The notes: a model not told the origin generated them from the sequence alone. 16,641 nt of DNA from Anaerolineae bacterium (GCA_030612585.1 JAUWNP010000094.1:1-16641), one strand, 5' to 3'. Shown: positions 1 to 6,441, counted from the first letter of the stretch. Numbers and translations are program-made.

Positions 1-249
1 ATCGGAGATGGGGACGATGTTCCACTCGTCGGGGCCGTTGGGCTGGATGCGGTTCCACTCGAAGGTGACGCGCTCCCAGCCAGCGCCCAGGGCGGTGGCA
101 GCGGCCGGGGCGGCGTAGGCCTCGACGACGCCGAAGCGGTAATCGGGGATGCCCGCAGCGGTTGCAGTGGGTGCTTGTGGGCTGAGGGCAGTAACTGCCA
201 GGAGGGTGGTGACGAAGATGAAGCGGAGCCACCGGGTTCGCATCACCAT
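1..249 (-). CDS. Secreted glycoside-hydrolase-like protein, N-terminal part (runs off left edge)
   Basis: Only the first 83 codons are in the window; the gene continues beyond base 1. Translated on the minus strand it begins MVMRTRWLRFIF, a basic N-terminus followed by a hydrophobic stretch (about residues 8-22) and small residues (TATAAG) that suit a signal-peptidase cleavage site. The mature part contains FGVVEAYAAP and then GWERVTFEWNRIQP followed by an aspartate/tryptophan-rich stretch. That resembles the first beta strands of clan GH-A (TIM-barrel) glycosidases and of the neighbouring paralogues. The start at 249 is supported by GGAG six bases upstream; an in-frame ATG at 243 is an alternative. 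It is transcribed divergently from the large gene at 634. The signal peptide is a safe call. The enzyme family is inferred from a short segment that contains no catalytic residue. Confidence 0.72.
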   Translation of the reverse strand, partial: MVMRTRWLRFIFVTTLLAVTALSPQAPTATAAGIPDYRFGVVEAYAAPAAATALGAGWERVTFEWNRIQPNGPDEWNIVPISD

Positions 250-361
250 CTATTGCTCCAGTTCCTCCAGCGTTTGGGCCCTGTGCAGACGAACTTGACA
301 GCAGGGACAGCCTTTCATCTAGGTTTCCTCGGGCGGCATGATTCTCCGTGTTTCTCGTGCT

Positions 362-377
362 TGCCTCGATCGAGGCA
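362..377. promoter_or_regulatory. 16-bp perfect palindrome, candidate operator
   Basis: TGCCTCGATCGAGGCA reads the same on both strands. It lies just downstream of the expected start point of the leftward promoter (-10 box 394-399), where a repressor would block transcription of the secreted protein gene. The regulator is unknown and the role is inferred from symmetry and position. Confidence 0.45.
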
Positions 378-393
378 TTGGCGAGTGGTGTGT

Positions 394-421
394 ATGATAG
401 CACAGGCGGTGGCAGTGTCAA
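394..421 (-). promoter_or_regulatory. Leftward sigma70-like promoter
   Basis: Reading the minus strand, a consensus -35 box TTGACA (416-421) is followed after 16 bases by TATCAT (394-399), preceded directly by TGC, an extended -10 element. Expected start is near 387. This leaves a leader of roughly 140 nt to the leftward secreted-protein gene. Confidence 0.6.
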
Positions 422-431
422 GCCGACTATC

Positions 432-447
432 TAGTACTCCAGTACTA
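432..447. promoter_or_regulatory. Inverted repeat between divergent promoters
   Basis: TAGTACT-CC-AGTACTA is a perfect 7-bp inverted repeat with a 2-bp spacer. It sits between the -35 boxes of the leftward (416-421) and rightward (463-468) promoters, centred some 50-60 bases upstream of both predicted start points. This is the usual place for a dimeric regulator that controls both directions. No regulator gene is visible next to it. Confidence 0.5.
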
Positions 448-462
448 AGATGCGGCCTCTGT

Positions 463-491
463 TTGCCAAAAGGCCCTGCCTGTGCTAGAAT
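463..491 (+). promoter_or_regulatory. Rightward sigma70-like promoter for the large fusion gene
   Basis: TTGCCA (463-468), a 17-base spacer and TAGAAT (486-491), with TGC immediately before the -10 box (extended -10). Predicted start is near 498, giving a leader of about 136 nt before the ATG at 634. Confidence 0.6.
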
Positions 492-542
492 ACCCGGCGC
501 TTTCCTGGGGCAAGTGCCTGGAAGGCGCTGCGAATAGGGGGG

Positions 543-564
543 GGCGGCTTCGAGCCGCCGTTTT
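543..564 (+). terminator. Leader hairpin with T-run, possible attenuator
   Basis: GGCGGCT-TCG-AGCCGCC forms a 7-bp GC-rich stem with a three-base loop (543-559), followed by G and TTTT (561-564). It lies about 45 nt after the predicted start of the rightward promoter and 70 nt before the gene at 634, so it would act on the leader transcript. The short T-run makes termination partial at best. No alternative anti-terminator pairing was identified. Confidence 0.45.
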
Positions 565-633
565 CACGCCTGCCCTGTTATCACCATCCTCCCCCCGGAG
601 TGTAAGACAAGTATTGCGCGTGAGGAGGTCCCA

Positions 634-3600
634 ATGGAAGATCCGACGTCTGACGTTCAGTCTGAGAAGCAGAAAGGTTCACCCGGCCTTTATATTACCG
701 AACTAGGGCTGCGCACCCGCGCCAGCACCGTGCTGCTTGGGGCGGGTATCAGCACTGTGGGCGACGTGCTGACCCGGCTCGAGGAGGGGGACGAAGTGCT
801 CACCGGCTTGAAGGGCTTCGGGTCCAAGTCGCTGACCGACCTCAAGGAGCGGCTGCGGGAACGTGGCTTCGCCCTGCCAGGTGAGGTGGCCCCATCTCCC
901 GAGGTCGTAGAGGCCGTGCTGGAGGAAGAAGCACCGGAGGAGGCTGCTGCCGCTGCGGTGGAGACTGTGCCGGAGGAAGAGATGCCGGAAGCGGCTGCCG
1001 TTGTGGCGGAGGAGGCTGTGCTGGCTGCGCCGGAGGCGGGAGTGCTGGGCGAGATTCCCTCGTTCGGCCAGCGGGTTGGGGCTACCTTTGCCCAGGCCCG
1101 CGAACGACTGAGCACCGGGGCCTGGCTCTACGGTGCGATCGGCGTGCTGGTGATCGTTGCCCTGCTTTTGCCTCCTATCTCGCTCCTGGAACGGCTGGGC
1201 ATCGTCGGTTACACCACCGTCAATGCTGAAGAAAGCACCATCTCTCATCCCGACGGGTTGACGCTGAGCGTGGATCCCGAAACCTTCACCGACAAGCTGC
1301 GGGTGCGGTTGGAGGCGGTGCCACGCCTGGAGTTCCTGGAAGGTTCGGCCGGCGCCGCGCTGCGCGAGGCGGTCGAGGCTCTGCCTGGCTATCTTGAGGT
1401 CAAGAGCCCCCTATATCAGATCCAGACACGCGGCAAACCCTCTCAGCCGGTGATGATTGACGTGGCGGTGCCCAATGACGCGCTGCCGTGGGAGACGCTC
1501 GACCTATATACCTGGACTGGCGAGGCGTGGGAATGGGTGGGCAGTGAACTTCACACTGAGGTCGCCGAACAAGAGTTTATCCGCGTCCGCGCGACCGACG
1601 TCCCGGTTTCTCTCGTGGTCGTCCAGGCTGGGCAGATTACGCCGACTGTCTCCGCTTCCTGGGGGCCGGACGACGGCCCGGTGACTGCCGCCGCTGGCGC
1701 GCTCGACGAGGTTAATCCCACCGGACTGTTTTTGGGCACAGACGGCGGTTTTGTCGGTGATCCCGACAGCCTGCTGCAACCAGACGCAGGGGCGACCTAC
1801 GTTGTGCTGCCCACTCTGCGCAACTGGGCTCCTGGTGCAACTGTCAACCGGGGCCTGCTTTCCGACGTACTGGCGATACCCGAGATTCAGGAGGCCCACA
1901 TCGCCAGCATCGTGCAATTGTGTACCGCAAGGGGCTTTGCTGGCGTGGACGTGGACTACCGGGGGGTCGCGCCTGATGAGCGCGACGCTTATACTGCCTT
2001 CATCAGCGCGCTGGCCGATGCCCTTCACGCCGTAGAGTTGCGGCTGACAGTCGTCATTGAGCCTCCCCCCCCCTACAGGGAGGGGGAGGGGGGGTATGAC
2101 TTGGCTGCGCTCGGTGCTGTCGCCGATGCGGTCAAGGGCCCCTTCCCCGAAGATCCTGCTGCTTACGTCGAGGGGGGCGAGGCGCAGCAGTTGCTCAACT
2201 GGGCCACAGCCCAGGTGGAGCGCTATAAACTACGCATGCTGGTCTCCTCTCTCAGCGTGGAACGGAGCGGTGACGAGGTTGACTACATCTCGTTGGAGCA
2301 GACACTGGCTCCCTTTGGAGAAGCGGTGGCACTCGACGATGTGAGCCATGTCGAGTCCGGCAGCCAGGTGGAATTTGGTCTTTCGGGGACAGGGACGATT
2401 CTAGGCATCGTGCCTCAGGAGGCCATCGGCACGTATCGGATCGAGTACCGAGCCGACGACGGGGAGCTCCACACTGTCTGGCTTGGCACAGCCGCCAACC
2501 TCAGCGCCAAGTTGGGCTGGGCGCAGCGTTACCATCTGGGGGGCATCGCCGTGGCCGATATGTTCGATCCCGGCAACGCCGAGGGCATCGTGGATGCGGT
2601 GGCAGCCTATGCAGACCAGCGCACAGCCGCCACCCCTCCCGCGAGCCAGGAGATAGATGTCGTCTGGACTGTTTCCAGCGCGGCGGCGACTGTGGACCAG
2701 CAACGTTCACCGCTTACCGAGCCGGATTATACCTGGATGGTGCTGGCTACAAGCGGCACGTACACCGTCGGAGCGTCTGTCGCGGGCTTCGATCACGGCT
2801 TCGTACCGGTCACAGTGGCCGAGCCGACGTCTGTGTCGACGCCTGCGCCCACGCCGGAGGTGACGCTGACGGTGGAAACGACGCCGACGCTGGAGGCTAC
2901 GGCGGAGGTAACTTCCACTTGCCTCAATGACTCCTCCTACGTGGCCGATGTGACCATCCCAGACAACACGCAACTGGATAATGAGGAGGGGTTCGTCAAG
3001 ACCTGGCGCGTGCGCAACAGTGGCACCTGCGCCTGGCCTGAGGACACCGTCCTGGCCTTCTCCAGCGACGCGCAGATGGGGGCGCCGGATAGCGTCGAGG
3101 TGGGCGTGGTAGAGCCTGGCGAGGAGGTGGAGATCAGTGTGGAGATGAAGGCTCCGGCTGACCCGGGCCGCTACACCGGCGTCTGGCGGATGAAGACGGT
3201 GGAGGGGTTCTTCGGCACCAACCTCTCGGTGGTGATCCAGGCCGGGGAGGTGGCGGAGTTACCGCCTCCTGCACTTGCGCCGGTCAGCAGTGGCTCGTTC
3301 GAGTTGGGAGGGCACATCCGCGATACAGGTTTCCCTTACGCCGATAAGATGCACTACGCCGGCATGAATTGGGCCAAGGTCCAGGTACATTACGGGCAGG
3401 ATGCCTCGGGCCTCATCGCGGTCGCGCACGCTAACGGTTTCAAGATCCAGTTGAGTGCCCTGGGTTCGCCTGGTATGGTCACCCAGGGTGGCTTCGAGCA
3501 GGACTATGCCAACTGGGTGGCCGGGCTGGCGGCGGCCGGGGCCGACGCCATTGAGATATGGAACGAGCCCAACATTGACCGTGAGTGGCAGATCGGTCAC

Positions 3601-4224
3601 ATCAGCCCGCAGGCGTACACGAACCTGCTGTGCCAATCTTACAGCGCCATCAAAGCCGCGAACGCCGGCACTGCAGTCATCAGCGGCGCACCGGCGCCAA
3701 CTGGTTCTTTTGGAGGTATCTGTCAACCCAACGGCGGTAACTGCGACGACTTGCCGTGGCTGGCTGGCCTGCGTGATGCAGGGGCGGTCAACTGTATGGA
3801 CTACATCGGCGCGCACCACAATGCGGGTGCGACCTCTCCCTCGGCACGCAGCGGCCATCCAGCCGATCCTGGTAGTACCCACCATTCCTGGTTCTTCTTG
3901 CCACAGACCGAACTGTATTACAACACGTTCGGCGGGGCGCGCAAGGTGTTCTATACCGAGATGGGCTACGCCTCGCAGGAAGGTCTACCGACGTTTTCAG
4001 ACTGGTTCGCCTGGGCACGAGGCACAAACAATGCTCAACAAGCAGCCTGGCTGGCCGAGGCAGTGCAATTGAGCGTCAATACCGGCATGGTGCGCTGCAT
4101 CATCGTATGGAACATTGACTTCGTGCGCTACGGTGATGACCCACAGGATGGTTTCGCCATCCTCCGCCCAGGTGGTGGTTGCCCGGCCTGCGACTCGCTC
4201 CACAACTTGCTGGGCACGCGCTGA
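634..4224 (+). CDS. Transmembrane fusion: alpha-CTD-like HhH, inactive GH18-like, NBR1-Ig, GH-A glycosidase
   Basis: This is a 1196-residue predicted type II membrane protein. Residues 20-82 match the RNA polymerase alpha C-terminal domain (two helix-hairpin-helix elements, with GFGSKSLTDL at 61-70). An Ala/Glu-rich linker (83-140), a membrane segment (about 163-183) and an unassigned beta-rich region (200-335) follow. Residues 345-665 resemble a GH18 barrel, but the DxxDxDxE motif reads AGVDVDYR (436-443), so the catalytic Glu is Arg. A Thr/Pro linker (730-762) leads to an NBR1-type Ig domain (763-870, with TWRVRNSGTCAW). Residues 885-1196 form a clan GH-A domain with acid/base E978 (IWNEPN) and nucleophile E1109 (YTEMGYAS). 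The start has AGGAGGT at 623-629, four bases upstream. The N-terminus should be cytoplasmic and the rest outside. The domains are clear to me; substrate and any regulatory role of the HhH domain are inference. Confidence 0.9.
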   Translation: MEDPTSDVQSEKQKGSPGLYITELGLRTRASTVLLGAGISTVGDVLTRLEEGDEVLTGLKGFGSKSLTDLKERLRERGFALPGEVAPSPEVVEAVLEEEAPEEAAAAAVETVPEEEMPEAAAVVAEEAVLAAPEAGVLGEIPSFGQRVGATFAQARERLSTGAWLYGAIGVLVIVALLLPPISLLERLGIVGYTTVNAEESTISHPDGLTLSVDPETFTDKLRVRLEAVPRLEFLEGSAGAALREAVEALPGYLEVKSPLYQIQTRGKPSQPVMIDVAVPNDALPWETLDLYTWTGEAWEWVGSELHTEVAEQEFIRVRATDVPVSLVVVQAGQITPTVSASWGPDDGPVTAAAGALDEVNPTGLFLGTDGGFVGDPDSLLQPDAGATYVVLPTLRNWAPGATVNRGLLSDVLAIPEIQEAHIASIVQLCTARGFAGVDVDYRGVAPDERDAYTAFISALADALHAVELRLTVVIEPPPPYREGEGGYDLAALGAVADAVKGPFPEDPAAYVEGGEAQQLLNWATAQVERYKLRMLVSSLSVERSGDEVDYISLEQTLAPFGEAVALDDVSHVESGSQVEFGLSGTGTILGIVPQEAIGTYRIEYRADDGELHTVWLGTAANLSAKLGWAQRYHLGGIAVADMFDPGNAEGIVDAVAAYADQRTAATPPASQEIDVVWTVSSAAATVDQQRSPLTEPDYTWMVLATSGTYTVGASVAGFDHGFVPVTVAEPTSVSTPAPTPEVTLTVETTPTLEATAEVTSTCLNDSSYVADVTIPDNTQLDNEEGFVKTWRVRNSGTCAWPEDTVLAFSSDAQMGAPDSVEVGVVEPGEEVEISVEMKAPADPGRYTGVWRMKTVEGFFGTNLSVVIQAGEVAELPPPALAPVSSGSFELGGHIRDTGFPYADKMHYAGMNWAKVQVHYGQDASGLIAVAHANGFKIQLSALGSPGMVTQGGFEQDYANWVAGLAAAGADAIEIWNEPNIDREWQIGHISPQAYTNLLCQSYSAIKAANAGTAVISGAPAPTGSFGGICQPNGGNCDDLPWLAGLRDAGAVNCMDYIGAHHNAGATSPSARSGHPADPGSTHHSWFFLPQTELYYNTFGGARKVFYTEMGYASQEGLPTFSDWFAWARGTNNAQQAAWLAEAVQLSVNTGMVRCIIVWNIDFVRYGDDPQDGFAILRPGGGCPACDSLHNLLGTR
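2062..2094 (+). repeat. In-frame C9/G-rich inverted repeat, G-quadruplex-capable
   Basis: Inside the GH18-like domain a run of nine C (2065-2073) is followed, after TACA, by GGG-A-GGGGG-A-GGGGGGG (2078-2094). The two halves can pair as a hairpin, and the G half has enough G-tracts for a quadruplex. It encodes a PPPPYREGEGG loop in a position where a surface loop is expected. The C9 and G7 runs are likely sites of replication slippage or sequencing error, yet the frame stays open on both sides. Confidence 0.6.
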
Positions 4225-4236
4225 GGGATGTTGACC
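4180..4236 (+). repeat. 57-bp direct repeat, copy A (3' end of the large gene)
   Basis: The segment covers the last 15 codons including the stop of the gene at 634 plus 12 bases beyond it. It recurs at 4987-5043. The first 24 bases are identical, and so are the block from TGGGCACGCG through CTGAGG and the final TTGACC. The differences are a 7-base block (4204-4210) and two bases after the stop. The two copies flank the toxin-antitoxin operon. Confidence 0.85.
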
Positions 4237-4259
4237 AAGAGCGTGAGCCGTGCTATACT
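4231..4259 (+). promoter_or_regulatory. Promoter of the toxin-antitoxin operon
   Basis: TTGACC (4231-4236), a 17-base spacer and TATACT (4254-4259), with TGC just before the -10 box. Expected start is near 4266, about 40 bases before the antitoxin ATG. The -35 box is the last six bases of the direct-repeat copy A, so the operon borrows part of its promoter from the repeat. Confidence 0.65.
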
Positions 4260-4271
4260 GATGGCAGGCTC
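4245..4271. promoter_or_regulatory. Imperfect inverted repeat around the -10 box, candidate autoregulatory operator
   Basis: GAGCC-g-TGC (4245-4253) and GCA-GGCTC (4264-4271) are inverted arms with one bulged base. They enclose the 10-base block TATACTGATG that begins with the -10 hexamer. Phd-type antitoxins and their toxin complexes typically bind such sites to repress their own operon. Assignment here rests on position and symmetry only. Confidence 0.4.
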
Positions 4272-4304
4272 GTGGCAAAAAGTTAGTGGGAGGTTGATCT
4301 CAAA

Positions 4305-4568
4305 ATGTCTGTGATGGTTAATCACCTTATGCATCAGGTCAGTATAGATGAAATAAGACAAAATCTATCGGCTTATCTTTTGCGTGTGGAGGCCGGTGAG
4401 ACACTTGTTGTCGTGAAAGCCGGTAAACCAATGGCAGAACTCAGGCCCGTTACTTCAACTTTTAAGCCAATGCGACCTTTTGGGTTATGCGCTGGAGAGT
4501 TTATTGTGCCAGATGGCTTTGACGCTCCATTACCAGAGAATGTCATTCGAGAGTTTGAGGGACGATGA
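4305..4568 (+). CDS. Phd/YefM-type antitoxin
   Basis: This 87-residue protein should neutralise the PIN-domain toxin encoded immediately downstream and repress the shared promoter. Residues 9-50 have the Phd/YefM layout: HQVSIDEIRQNLSAYLLRVE followed by AGETLVVVKAGKPMAELRPV, the DNA-binding N-terminal fold of that family. The C-terminal part (about 55-87) is acidic and loop-like, ending ENVIREFEGR, as expected for the toxin-binding tail. The ATG at 4305 has GGGAGG 11 bases upstream, a rather long spacing. In-frame ATGs at 4314 and 4329 are alternatives, since the family often begins just before the VSIDE-like strand. The last bases overlap the toxin start as ATGA. The region is visibly AT-richer than the flanking glycosidase genes, which suggests horizontal acquisition. 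Confidence 0.85.
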   Translation: MSVMVNHLMHQVSIDEIRQNLSAYLLRVEAGETLVVVKAGKPMAELRPVTSTFKPMRPFGLCAGEFIVPDGFDAPLPENVIREFEGR

Positions 4569-4957
4569 GGCTCCTTCTAGACACTCATATCTTTCTCTGG
4601 TTCATCAGCGGGGACAAACGTTTGCCAGAAAGTATGCAAAGTAGCATTCGTGATCTCAACAACGAAGTCTACTTGAGTGTTGTGTCGCTGTGGGAAGCAA
4701 TCGTCAAACACCAACTCGGCAGGCTTCCGTTGCCTCAACCCCCAGATATCTACCTACCGATACAACGTCAAAAACACCGGATAACCAGTTTATCCCTCGA
4801 TGAAGCCAGTGCATCTCAACTTGTTAATCTCCCGCAATCTCACCGTGACCCGTTTGACCGTATGTTGATTTGTCAGGCACTGGAACACGGTTTGACCATT
4901 GTAACGGTGGACGCTGCCATTTATGCTTATCCTGTCCCCATCCTGAACCGCGCCTGA
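4565..4957 (+). CDS. PIN-domain (VapC-like) ribonuclease toxin
   Basis: This 130-residue protein is a predicted Mg2+-dependent endoribonuclease, the toxin of a type II toxin-antitoxin pair. The PIN acidic residues are in place: D6 in MRLLLDTHIFLW, E44 in SLWEAIVK, D95 and D98 in HRDPFDRML, and D116 in VTVDAAI. The DPFDRML and LTIVTVD segments are characteristic of the PilT/VapC subgroup often paired with Phd-like antitoxins. Length is normal for the family. The start overlaps the antitoxin stop (ATGA), implying translational coupling, and no separate promoter is seen. GC content is lower than in the neighbours. The catalytic residues are intact, so it is probably active. The RNA target (tRNA, rRNA or mRNA) cannot be told from the sequence. 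Confidence 0.9.
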   Translation: MRLLLDTHIFLWFISGDKRLPESMQSSIRDLNNEVYLSVVSLWEAIVKHQLGRLPLPQPPDIYLPIQRQKHRITSLSLDEASASQLVNLPQSHRDPFDRMLICQALEHGLTIVTVDAAIYAYPVPILNRA

Positions 4958-4980
4958 TACGCGCTTGCAGCCACCTAAGC

Positions 4981-5031
4981 GGGGGCTGCCCGGCCTGCGA
5001 CTCGCTCCACGCCGTATTGGGCACGCGCTGA
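4981..5031 (+). pseudogene. Orphan 3' end of a paralogue of the large fusion gene
   Basis: In frame this reads GGCPACDSLHAVLGTR and then stop (TGA at 5029-5031). The large gene ends GGCPACDSLHNLLGTR and then stop. Nothing upstream of 4981 in this frame resembles the rest of that protein; the preceding bases belong to the tail of the toxin operon. It looks like the remnant of a second tandem copy whose body was lost, or of a copy split when the toxin-antitoxin segment arrived. Confidence 0.75.
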
Positions 5032-5043
5032 GGTGTGTTGACC
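4987..5043 (+). repeat. 57-bp direct repeat, copy B
   Basis: This is the second copy of the repeat at 4180-4236, same length and with no gaps. It includes the stop codon and the trailing TTGACC (5038-5043). Most differences lie in one 7-base block (5011-5017 against 4204-4210). The divergence means the duplication is not recent. Confidence 0.85.
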
Positions 5044-5061
5044 GGGCAAGATAAATAAGCC

Positions 5062-5087
5062 GGGGGTTCGGCTGCCGCCGAGCCCCC
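5062..5087 (+). promoter_or_regulatory. Leader or terminator hairpin upstream of the second glycosidase gene
   Basis: GGGGGTTCGGC (5062-5072), loop TGCC and GCCGAGCCCCC (5077-5087) pair over 11 bp with one G-U. The next bases are TCGATTG, not a T-run, so it is a poor intrinsic terminator. It lies 20 bases before the ATG at 5108 and just ahead of the AAGGAGGT ribosome site. It may stabilise or gate the leader. The fusion gene at 634 also has a GC-rich hairpin in its leader. Confidence 0.45.
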
Positions 5088-5107
5088 TCGATTGTAAGGA
5101 GGTTACA

Positions 5108-6439
5108 ATGTCTGGTTTCTCGTCTGGCAATCGGGGGTTGAGTGGCAAACGACTCTACGTCGCTATTGCCGTCTGGTTCATCCTCGTCCTCGTCGGCGGG
5201 TTCTGTACCTGGTATGGCTGGTTCGGCCCTGGCAGTGGGAGCAGCCCGCCGGAGGCGGAGACCACACCTACCGGTGAATTCATTACTCCTACTGCGGAGA
5301 TGGAGGCGACCGCTGTCCCGCCCGCTCCCACGATTGCCGCTACACTTCCCCTCGTCCCGCAAGAGGAGGAAGTCTTTGGCTACGGCATCGCCGCCCACGG
5401 CGTGGTGGGTGATGCGGACTATACAATGGGACAGGTTGAAAGCCTCGGTCTAGGCTGGGTCAAGCAGCAGGTGCGCTGGGCCCACTTCGAGGGCAACCCG
5501 GGGCAGATGGACTGGAGCGGCTACGACTGGGTGGTGGATGCCGCCAACCGGCGGGGTATCAAGGTTATGCTTAGTGTGGTAGACGCGCCCCACTGGTCGC
5601 GCACCTACTTCGACGACAACGTGGAAGGTGCACCTCCGGATGACCTGGCCCTCTTCGCCGACTTTCTGGGCCGTATGGTAGATCGTTACCAGGGTCGCAT
5701 CCACGCCGTCGAGGTTTGGAATGAGCAGAACCTGGACCGCGAGTGGGATACCGCCGAGGGAGTGAGCCCCGAACGATACGTCGAAATGCTGCGGCTGGCC
5801 TATCAGGTCATCAAGAGTCGCGACCCTAATATCATCGTCATTAGTGGCGCGCTTTCGCCAGTGGGGGCCACGGCCACTGATTCCAACAACCCAGCCCGCA
5901 CCATCTACATGGACGATTTCGACTACTTCGATCAGATGACTGCGGCAGGCTTCCTGAATTACTGCGACTGCGTGGGCGCGCACCACAACGGGATCAACAT
6001 GCCGCCCAACGTAGCATGGGATGAGGGATATGACGACCCGACGGCGCAGTTCCGCGGCCCCTTCGACAACCCCGACCACAGTTGGTCCTTCAAATCCACC
6101 CTCTGGGGCTACCACGACCGCATCGTGGCTGGCGGGAGCGATAAGCCGCTCTGCGTGACGGAGTTCGGCTGGGCCTCGGCCGAGGGCCTGGGCGGCTATC
6201 CGCCTGGCTTCGAGTTCGCGCTGGATAATACGATGGATGAGCAGGCGCAGTGGGACGAGGAGGCGTTCCAGTTGATGCGAGGGTGGGGCTTCGTGCGGCT
6301 GGCCTTCCTGTGGAATCTCGACTATGCGCCAAAGGATGGTCTTGGCTCAACCGACCCCAATGCTCCCTATAGCCTGCTGGACTTTGATGGGGTTGCTCGT
6401 TCGGCCTTCGGTGTCATCGGCGTGATGGAGAAGCCCTGA
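5108..6439 (+). CDS. Membrane-anchored clan GH-A glycoside hydrolase
   Basis: This 443-residue protein has an N-terminal hydrophobic segment (about 16-38) after a basic stretch, then a Pro/Thr-rich spacer (45-85) and a TIM-barrel domain from about residue 90. The signal-anchor would hold the enzyme on the outer face of the membrane. The acid/base glutamate is E206 in VEVWNEQN, followed by LDREW; the nucleophile is E352 in CVTEFGWAS. The Q after NE replaces the usual P of the NEP motif. The barrel aligns with the C-terminal domain of the fusion protein at 634 (shared WNE-N-DREW, GAHHN and TE-G-AS blocks). The family resembles GH39/GH5-type enzymes but I cannot fix the number or substrate. TAAGGAGGT, four bases before the ATG, sets the start. 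The stop is four bases from the next gene, so the two are probably co-translated. Confidence 0.88.
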   Translation: MSGFSSGNRGLSGKRLYVAIAVWFILVLVGGFCTWYGWFGPGSGSSPPEAETTPTGEFITPTAEMEATAVPPAPTIAATLPLVPQEEEVFGYGIAAHGVVGDADYTMGQVESLGLGWVKQQVRWAHFEGNPGQMDWSGYDWVVDAANRRGIKVMLSVVDAPHWSRTYFDDNVEGAPPDDLALFADFLGRMVDRYQGRIHAVEVWNEQNLDREWDTAEGVSPERYVEMLRLAYQVIKSRDPNIIVISGALSPVGATATDSNNPARTIYMDDFDYFDQMTAAGFLNYCDCVGAHHNGINMPPNVAWDEGYDDPTAQFRGPFDNPDHSWSFKSTLWGYHDRIVAGGSDKPLCVTEFGWASAEGLGGYPPGFEFALDNTMDEQAQWDEEAFQLMRGWGFVRLAFLWNLDYAPKDGLGSTDPNAPYSLLDFDGVARSAFGVIGVMEKP

Positions 6440-6441
6440 AG

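Noticed and set aside
175..537. Open frame of 120 codons on the plus strand across the divergent intergenic region
   Set aside because: It overlaps the signal-peptide gene on the other strand and both promoters. It has no ribosome site and its composition is low-complexity.
690..1248. Two long minus-strand frames opposite the start of the fusion gene
   Set aside because: They are antisense shadows of the Ala/Glu-rich linker, rich in Ser/Thr/Ala, with no start signal or recognisable domain.
3259..3885. Minus-strand frame of 208 codons
   Set aside because: It lies opposite the NBR1-Ig and GH-A domains of the real gene. High GC keeps the opposite frame open, and no motif is seen.
5038..5056. 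TTGACC followed by ATAAAT as a promoter for the gene at 5108
   Set aside because: The spacer would be only seven bases. TTGACC is explained as the end of the direct repeat.
4790..5398. Minus-strand frame of 202 codons across the toxin end and the start of the second glycosidase
   Set aside because: It is opposite two well-supported genes, and its product is Arg-rich without a domain.
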